A stretch of 64,000 nt of DNA from Candidatus Zhuqueibacterota bacterium. Its GTDB lineage: Bacteria; Zhuqueibacterota; Zhuqueibacteria; Residuimicrobiales; Krinioviventaceae. The stretch is from the NCBI GenBank assembly GCA_016928775.1, contig JAFGKD010000124.1, positions 1-64,000 on the forward strand, in the 5' to 3' direction. The translations under genes and the position numbers were made by a program. Positions 59,278 through 64,000 of this stretch are shown here, piece after piece. The notes below the pieces were generated by a model that had not been told where the DNA came from, searched no databases, and saw nothing but the letters and a program-made list of their open reading frames with translations. Each line of letters opens with the position of its first letter. Position 1 is the first letter of the stretch.

Positions 59278-60165
59278 ATGCGCAAACTCCTCGTCACCGG
59301 GATGAGTGGATTTTTGGGCGGTTTTGTTTTTAGCAAAGCCGAATCGAGATTTGACTATCTTGGTACCTGTCACACCTATGCAACACCTGTAAATTTTACA
59401 AATTGGCAGAAGATCGATCTGACCAATAGCTATCACGTTTCGGAGCTCGTGCGCCGTTTCCCTGCCGAGGTATTTCTGCATCTGGCCGCGATCAGTAATC
59501 TGGACGACTGCGAAAAAAATCCTGAACGAGCGCATGAGGTCAATGTAAAAGCGACTGTTCGTCTCGTCGCCGAGGCCAGACGGCTCAATGCGCGATTCAT
59601 TTACGTATCCACAGATATGGTTTTTGATGGCCAAAAATGCTTGTATCGTGAAGACGCAAAAACCAATCCTATTTCGGTCTATGGACGCACCAAACTGCAA
59701 GCAGAAGCGGCGGTTCAAAAAATGGAAAACGCAGTGATTGTTCGTTCCGCCCTTTTGTACGGTCGTCCTCGTTTTGGCGGTAACTCGTTTTCCATGTGGG
59801 TGGAGAATCGATTACAGCAAGGACAGGTTGTACCACTCTTTACAGATCAATTTCGCTCACCCATTTACGCAGGCAATCTTGCTGATATTTTACTGGAATT
59901 ATGCGAATCAGATTTTACAGGAATCCTGCACGCAGGCGGAACAAATCGAATGAGCCGTTATGCATTTGGATTACAGCTATGTGAAATCTTCGGCTATGAC
60001 TCGAGTTTACTCAAACCCATCGCCATGACAGAAAATAGCTCGCTGGCCCCTCGACCCCGTGATGTATCATTGAATGTTGATAAAGCAATCACTATATTAA
60101 AGACAGACATCTTGTCGACCGCCGAAGGTCTCAGGCGCATGCGAAACGAAAACAAGGCGCGTTGA
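59278..60165 (+). CDS. RmlD-type dTDP-4-dehydrorhamnose reductase-like SDR
   Basis: A 295-residue extended short-chain dehydrogenase. The dinucleotide loop is TGMSGFLGG (7-15), the active-site Thr is in VSTDMVFDG (S111-T112), and the catalytic YxxxK is Y135-G-R-T-K139. The substrate half has FRSPIYAGNLADILLELC, typical of RmlD. It would reduce a nucleotide-4-ketosugar with NAD(P)H. No rmlA, rmlB or rmlC gene is adjacent, so it may act in a sugar catabolic or modification pathway rather than rhamnose synthesis. Confidence 0.85.
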   Translation: MRKLLVTGMSGFLGGFVFSKAESRFDYLGTCHTYATPVNFTNWQKIDLTNSYHVSELVRRFPAEVFLHLAAISNLDDCEKNPERAHEVNVKATVRLVAEARRLNARFIYVSTDMVFDGQKCLYREDAKTNPISVYGRTKLQAEAAVQKMENAVIVRSALLYGRPRFGGNSFSMWVENRLQQGQVVPLFTDQFRSPIYAGNLADILLELCESDFTGILHAGGTNRMSRYAFGLQLCEIFGYDSSLLKPIAMTENSSLAPRPRDVSLNVDKAITILKTDILSTAEGLRRMRNENKAR

Positions 60166-60217
60166 TTTGCCACCTTTATTCCGATGAAAAATGCTGATTG
60201 ATCAAATCGGAGGACAT

Positions 60218-61753
60218 ATGAACAGACGCGATTTTTTGAAAAAATCATCGCTTGCGGCTTTGGGAGCTGCAGCGATCAGATATTCGTGCACCGCCAATCA
60301 ACAAAAGCGCCCAAATATCCTTTTTGTCATTTCCGATGATCAATCCTGGCCGTATGCAAGTATCTACGGTTGCCCCTTTGTGAACACGCCGGCGTTTGAT
60401 CGCGTAGCGCGAGAAGGTGTTTTGTTCAATAATGTATTCGCCTGCGCACCACAATGTAGTCCAAACCGGGCGTCGATTTTGACGGGACGACATATCTGGC
60501 AAAATGAAGAAGCCGGGACGCACGCCAGCCTGTTTCCGAAAAAATTGCCGGTTTTTACCGATGAGTTGGAAAAATCCGGCTACGTCATTGGCTGCACCGG
60601 TAAAGGCTGGGGTCCGGGCGACTGGAAACGGTCCGGCTGGGAACAAAATCCTGCTGGGCCGCCTTTTGATGAAATGGCTTATGATCAGCCGCCACAGGAG
60701 GGCATTCGTAATCTAAACTATGCCGCCAATTTCGAAGCTTTTTTGAACCAACGCGACAAGAACAGGCCATTCTTTTTCTGGTATGGCGCTTCTGAACCAC
60801 ATCGGCCTTTTCAAAAAGGCTGTGGTGTTGCAGCCGGAAAAAATCTGGCAGATGTAACGGTGCCGGCATTTCTTCCGGATCACCCCGAGATTCGCAGTGA
60901 TATCCTGGATTACGCCGTGGAGATCGAGTGGTTCGATCAACATCTCGACAAGATGCTGAATCTTTTGGACGAACGTGGTGAGATCGAAAATACACTCATA
61001 ATCGTCACGTCGGACAACGGCATGCCGTTCCCGCGTGCGAAAGCCAATTTGTACGAATACGGTATCCACATGCCTTTTGCCGTTCGTTGGGGCGATCGGG
61101 TGCCGGCACATCGCCGTATTGATGATCTTTTCAGCTTTATAGATGTGGCGCCAACACTTCTCGATGCCGCCGGTGTGCCTATTCCGCAAAGCATGCGCGG
61201 CACCAGTTTTCTGAATATTTTATTGGAGGCAAAACCGGATCAGTCGGCTAAAACGGGGGAAAAAATTTTTGCCGGTCGCGAACGCCACACCCATGCGCGC
61301 CTGAATAATTGGTGTTATCCATCGCGCTGCATCCGTACAGATCGCTATCTCTACATCTGGAATATGAAACGTGACCGCTGGCCAGCGGGTGATCCAACCG
61401 GCTCCGGTGAACCCGAAGGCTATCATGATATTGATGCTTGTCCATCCAAAACATTTCTTTTAAAAAATCGTGAGCAATTCCCCGGCCTTGCTGCTGCCGC
61501 CCTGGATAAACGTCCTGAGGAGGAATTGTTCGATATTCGCAAAGATCCTTATTGCATGACGAATGTGGCTGAACAGATTGAATTTCAGGAGATCAAAAAG
61601 CAGCTTCGCGCGGCTCTGGAAAAAGAATTGGCCGAAACGGGCGATCCGCGTTTGCACAACAGCGAAGTTTTTGAAAGCTATCCGCGCGTCAGTCGCATGC
61701 GCAATTTCCCCGGCTTTAAGAAACAGGGCGAATATAATCCGGATTATCAATAA
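60218..61753 (+). CDS. Type I sulfatase 2 (formylglycine-dependent), Tat-exported
   Basis: A 511-residue sulfatase. The start is ATG 60218 with GGAGG upstream. NRRDFLKKSSLAALGAAAI is a Tat signal; C24 (YSC) may be lipidated. D40-D41 (ISDDQSW) bind metal; C80 in C-S-P-N-R is the formylglycine site, with Asn where the more usual sequence has Ser. TSDNGMPFPRAKANLYEYGI and WYGASEPHRPF are later metal and catalytic segments. It is more distant from sulfatase 1 than a recent duplication would be. It is followed by the racemase-family gene, overlapping by one base. Confidence 0.93.
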   Translation: MNRRDFLKKSSLAALGAAAIRYSCTANQQKRPNILFVISDDQSWPYASIYGCPFVNTPAFDRVAREGVLFNNVFACAPQCSPNRASILTGRHIWQNEEAGTHASLFPKKLPVFTDELEKSGYVIGCTGKGWGPGDWKRSGWEQNPAGPPFDEMAYDQPPQEGIRNLNYAANFEAFLNQRDKNRPFFFWYGASEPHRPFQKGCGVAAGKNLADVTVPAFLPDHPEIRSDILDYAVEIEWFDQHLDKMLNLLDERGEIENTLIIVTSDNGMPFPRAKANLYEYGIHMPFAVRWGDRVPAHRRIDDLFSFIDVAPTLLDAAGVPIPQSMRGTSFLNILLEAKPDQSAKTGEKIFAGRERHTHARLNNWCYPSRCIRTDRYLYIWNMKRDRWPAGDPTGSGEPEGYHDIDACPSKTFLLKNREQFPGLAAAALDKRPEEELFDIRKDPYCMTNVAEQIEFQEIKKQLRAALEKELAETGDPRLHNSEVFESYPRVSRMRNFPGFKKQGEYNPDYQ

Positions 61754-62442
61754 TGAAAAAAATCGGCATCCTCGGTGGTCTCGGCCCCGAATCGACACTG
61801 GTCTATTATCGCGGCATCATCGATGCGTTCAAGTCCACATACGAGATAGCGGGCTATCCGGAGATGATCATCGAAAGTTTGAATCTGAAACAAGTGGCGG
61901 CCTGGGCAGAAAATGGCGAGTGGCAGAGAATCGCCGATCTAATAAGCCGATGTTTTACAACCATGCACTCTGCCGGCGCGAATTTTGGCGTCATAGCCAG
62001 CAATACGCCGCACAAGGTTTTTCGTCTCATTCAAAGACAAACACAGTTGCCACTGATCAGCATTGTCAGTGCGGCACGAGCATATGCCCAGAAAAACAGA
62101 TTAAAAAAGTTACTCTTGTTAGGAACAAAATTTACCATGCAGGGGGACTTTTATCAGCAAGAGTTTACTCAGCAAGGTATGGAAATCGTTACTCCGGATG
62201 CCCGAGAACAGGACTATATTCATAAAAAAATATTCTCTGAAATTACGTTGGGGATTCTCAACCAGTCGACCAAACGGGAAATGCGCAAAATTATAAATCG
62301 CCACCTCCTCGGAGTTCAAGGCGTCATATTGGCGTGTACCGAGTTACCACTGATATTAAATAGTCACGATGTTCAGCTCGCCTGTTTGGATACAACGCAG
62401 ATTCATATAAATAGTATCACTGAGTACTGTCGAGGGAAATAG
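61753..62442 (+). CDS. Aspartate/glutamate racemase family protein, Ser at first catalytic site
   Basis: A 229-residue protein of the Asp/Glu racemase superfamily. It starts with the hallmark KKIGILGGLGPESTLVYYR. The second catalytic region ACTELPL has Cys195. In the first, IASNTPHK, the residue before NT is Ser83, where two-cysteine racemases have Cys. Relatives with Thr at that position (E. coli YgeA-type) are one-sided, acting on L-Asp/L-Glu. TAATG overlap couples it to sulfatase 2. The substrate is unknown; an altered stereochemistry is inferred. Confidence 0.8.
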   Translation: MKKIGILGGLGPESTLVYYRGIIDAFKSTYEIAGYPEMIIESLNLKQVAAWAENGEWQRIADLISRCFTTMHSAGANFGVIASNTPHKVFRLIQRQTQLPLISIVSAARAYAQKNRLKKLLLLGTKFTMQGDFYQQEFTQQGMEIVTPDAREQDYIHKKIFSEITLGILNQSTKREMRKIINRHLLGVQGVILACTELPLILNSHDVQLACLDTTQIHINSITEYCRGK

Positions 62443-62450
62443 AGCTACAT

Positions 62451-63092
62451 ATGGAGTCTTCATTAACGCGGATTTACCTCGTTCGTCACGGCGAAACAGA
62501 ATGGAATAGAGCCAAAATTTATCAAGGGCAAATGGACAGCCCGCTGAGTTCACTTGGTATCAAACAAGCGCAAGCGGTTGCTTCTGCATTGCGAGATGAT
62601 AAAATAGATGTTGTCTATTGCAGTGATTTGGGGCGCGCACGCCATACCGCGCACATTATCAGCGCACCACACGGGCTTGTTGCGATTACGGACGAACGTC
62701 TGCGTGAACGCCATCTTGGTGTCTTTCAAGGATTAAAAAAAGATGAGATGATCGCCAAATATGCGGATGATGTTCACAAGTATCGTTCAGGTGATCCCGA
62801 CCACATCATTCCGGGAGGCGAAAGCAGTCGACAACGCTATGAGCGCTCGATCGCCTGTCTGCATGACGTCGCTGCAAAACATTCGGGTGAGAATATTCTC
62901 ATTGTTACGCATGGGGGTGTTGTGCGCGGCTTTTTGGAAATGGTTCTGCATCTACCAATGAATGCAAAACGCCGCTTCTCACTGTATAACGCGAGCATTG
63001 CACGATTGAGTCTCTATAATGGCCACTGGATGATGGACAGTTGGGGTGAAACCTGGCATTTGCGCAATCTTGAAGTACAAGATGATTATTAA
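62451..63092 (+). CDS. Histidine phosphatase family protein (phosphoglycerate mutase-like)
   Basis: A 213-residue enzyme with catalytic YLVRHGETEWN (R12-H13-G14) and the second histidine in LIVTHGGVVRGFLEMVLH. Other blocks are YCSDLGRARHTAHII and DERLRERHLGVFQG, typical of the CobC/GpmB branch. It could dephosphorylate a sugar phosphate, alpha-ribazole phosphate or another small ester; cobalamin genes are absent here. It is last in the operon, with the terminator 40 bases on. Confidence 0.85.
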   Translation: MESSLTRIYLVRHGETEWNRAKIYQGQMDSPLSSLGIKQAQAVASALRDDKIDVVYCSDLGRARHTAHIISAPHGLVAITDERLRERHLGVFQGLKKDEMIAKYADDVHKYRSGDPDHIIPGGESSRQRYERSIACLHDVAAKHSGENILIVTHGGVVRGFLEMVLHLPMNAKRRFSLYNASIARLSLYNGHWMMDSWGETWHLRNLEVQDDY

Positions 63093-63131
63093 AGTTTTGC
63101 TCTTTTTATTGAGGCTGGTTTTTGACAAACA

Positions 63132-63166
63132 AAAGAGCCCACAGATTTCAATTCTATAGGCTCTTT
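63132..63166. terminator. Hairpin terminator between convergent genes
   Basis: AAAGAGCC (63132-63139), 19-base loop, GGCTCTTT (63159-63166), followed by AT-rich DNA with T6 at 63171-63176. It lies between the histidine phosphatase (+) and YceI (-). Confidence 0.6.
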
Positions 63167-63182
63167 ATGCTTTTTTATAAAG

Positions 63183-63773
63183 TTATTTCTTTTGTATCAA
63201 TTCTGCTCGCAGGTTCAGTTCAACTTCGTCACTCACAACCAGGCCGCCATTGTCCATCGTGTTATTCCATTTGACATTAAAATCCTGACGATTGATTGTT
63301 GTGCTGCCCTCGACGCCAATCCGCGTATTTCCCCACGGATCATTCACTGGACCAAGAACTTTAAAGGGTATTTCAACTTTTTTGGTCACATCCCGAATCG
63401 TTAAATTTCCGACAGCAACATATCCATCCTCCTTTTTAGTGATCCCGGTGGATTCGAAAGTGATGTTCGGATAGTTTTCAGCATCAAAGAAATCAGCGCT
63501 TCGCAAGTGTTTATCCCTTCGCTCATTTTCCGTGTTAATACTGGCGACTTGTACTGTTCCCTTTATTTTTGAATCCTCAAGATACTCGGGATCAAACGTA
63601 ATCTCGCCGTCAAATTGGGTGAACTTGCCTGTAACTGTTGCGACCACCATGTGCTTGACCGAAAACCCAACTTCTGTATGAGATTTGTCTATCTCCCAGG
63701 TGCTCGCCGGCAAAGAGAAAGAAAAAGCAATTATGACAGCAAAAGCCTTTAATATAATTGACTTGTAACCCAT
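63183..63773 (-). CDS. YceI family protein
   Basis: A 196-residue secreted protein with signal peptide (about 1-24, ILKAFAVIIAFSFSLPAS). The mature lipocalin-like barrel shows family marks: WEIDKSHTEVGFSVKHMVVA, GKFTQFDGEITFDPEYLEDS, IKGTVQVASINTENERRDKH, RSADFFDAENYPNITFEST and an ending NGGLVVSDEVELNLRAEL. YceI proteins bind isoprenoid lipids such as polyprenols in the periplasm. AAGGAG precedes the ATG. It may be monocistronic. Confidence 0.93.
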   Translation of the reverse strand: MGYKSIILKAFAVIIAFSFSLPASTWEIDKSHTEVGFSVKHMVVATVTGKFTQFDGEITFDPEYLEDSKIKGTVQVASINTENERRDKHLRSADFFDAENYPNITFESTGITKKEDGYVAVGNLTIRDVTKKVEIPFKVLGPVNDPWGNTRIGVEGSTTINRQDFNVKWNNTMDNGGLVVSDEVELNLRAELIQKK

Positions 63774-63944
63774 AATATTTACTCCTTTTCTAATAATTTA
63801 TAAATATTTGTCTAATTATTGTCTCATTTTTACAAATTTGTTTGAGATAACACACCATGAGAGGGCATTATTCCACACTTTTCGAGATTGTTCAAAGGAG
63901 CTTTTTCTTGCGGTTCAGCATGGTTTTGTTAAATTAGCTGTACG

Positions 63945-64000
63945 CGGAAAATCCGTGGCTCATAGACTTTTCTAAAAAACGCAGTTTTATTGCCTTTTGG
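63945..64000. repeat. Dispersed ATCCGTGGCT repeat, copy 3 (runs off window edge)
   Basis: GGAAAATCCGTGGCTCATAG, then an ACTTT, an AAAAAAC and a GTTTT block in the same order as at 14984-15035. It is cut by the window end. The preceding 63774-63944 shows only AT-rich DNA with the YceI promoter region. Confidence 0.55.

Noticed and set aside
61563-62225. 220-codon plus-strand frame across the sulfatase-racemase junction
   Set aside because: It crosses two conserved, coupled genes in another frame; product is low in hydrophobic-core pattern.

Overview
The window looks like the replication-origin region of a bacterial chromosome from the FCB side of the tree (a Calditrichota / KSB1-like or other Bacteroidota-Chlorobiota relative). 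The placement is inferred from gene content: a single-chain pyruvate:ferredoxin oxidoreductase next to a dihydroorotate-dehydrogenase-like gene, parA-parB-M23 peptidase-bactofilin joined to a complete F-type ATP synthase operon with a very short epsilon subunit, a PD40/CxxCH lipoprotein beside a large membrane protein, a secreted protein with carboxypeptidase-regulatory-like repeats and a FlgD-like 'PNPF' C-terminal module, and two Tat-exported sulfatases. No 16S gene or other direct taxonomic marker is present.

Layout. 1-533: gene-poor, with an ORF remnant and an 'ATCCGTGGCT' repeat. 534-1017: a small membrane-protein gene broken by two frameshifts. 1.2-9.2 kb (+): pgsA, glgP, a small membrane protein, a DUF4954-type beta-helix protein and two SIS-domain proteins, closed by a strong terminator. 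9.2-13.9 kb (-): DHOD-like enzyme and nifJ. 14.2-16.5 kb (+): OsmC-like protein, repeat-rich spacer, ferritin, ECF sigma factor. 16.6-31.0 kb (-): one long gene string, parA, parB, M23 peptidase, bactofilin, two AtpI/AtpZ-like genes, atpBEFHAGDC, a polytopic membrane protein, a PD40/CxxCH lipoprotein and a Rid-family protein. 31.1-37.0 kb (+): proline dehydrogenase, ligA, M48 lipoprotein, secreted repeat protein. About 37.15-37.47 kb: oriC with three perfect TGTGGATAA boxes. 37.5-45.9 kb (+): dnaA, dnaN, recF, DUF721/dciA-like, gyrB, gyrA. 45.9-49.5 kb (-): patatin/BamA-like fusion, a gene remnant, PsiE-like protein. 49.7-52.7 kb (+): sulfatase, DUF6807-like lipoprotein, khpA. 52.8-58.4 kb (-): winged-helix regulator, LolA-like protein, outer-membrane-type protein, MMPL/RND transporter, rlmH, with a palindromic operator candidate upstream. 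58.6-63.1 kb (+): two small genes, an RmlD-like reductase, a second sulfatase, an Asp/Glu racemase-family protein with Ser at the first catalytic position, and a histidine phosphatase. 63.2-63.8 kb (-): YceI. The window ends in another copy of the intergenic repeat.

How the genes work together. The centre holds initiation, clamp, repair, supercoiling and segregation functions (dnaA-gyrA, parAB) plus cell-shape genes (bactofilin with its likely M23 partner) and energy conservation (ATP synthase, predicted proton-coupled). Flanking modules handle pyruvate oxidation with ferredoxin, glucan phosphorolysis, iron storage and peroxide defence, sulfated-substrate use, and regulated export of an envelope component. 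No CRISPR array, prophage, intact insertion sequence, tRNA or rRNA was seen. The least explained pieces are the DUF4954/SIS/SIS gene set, the regulator-operator-LolA-MMPL operon, the dispersed ATCCGTG repeats, and the leader regions of khpA and psiE.
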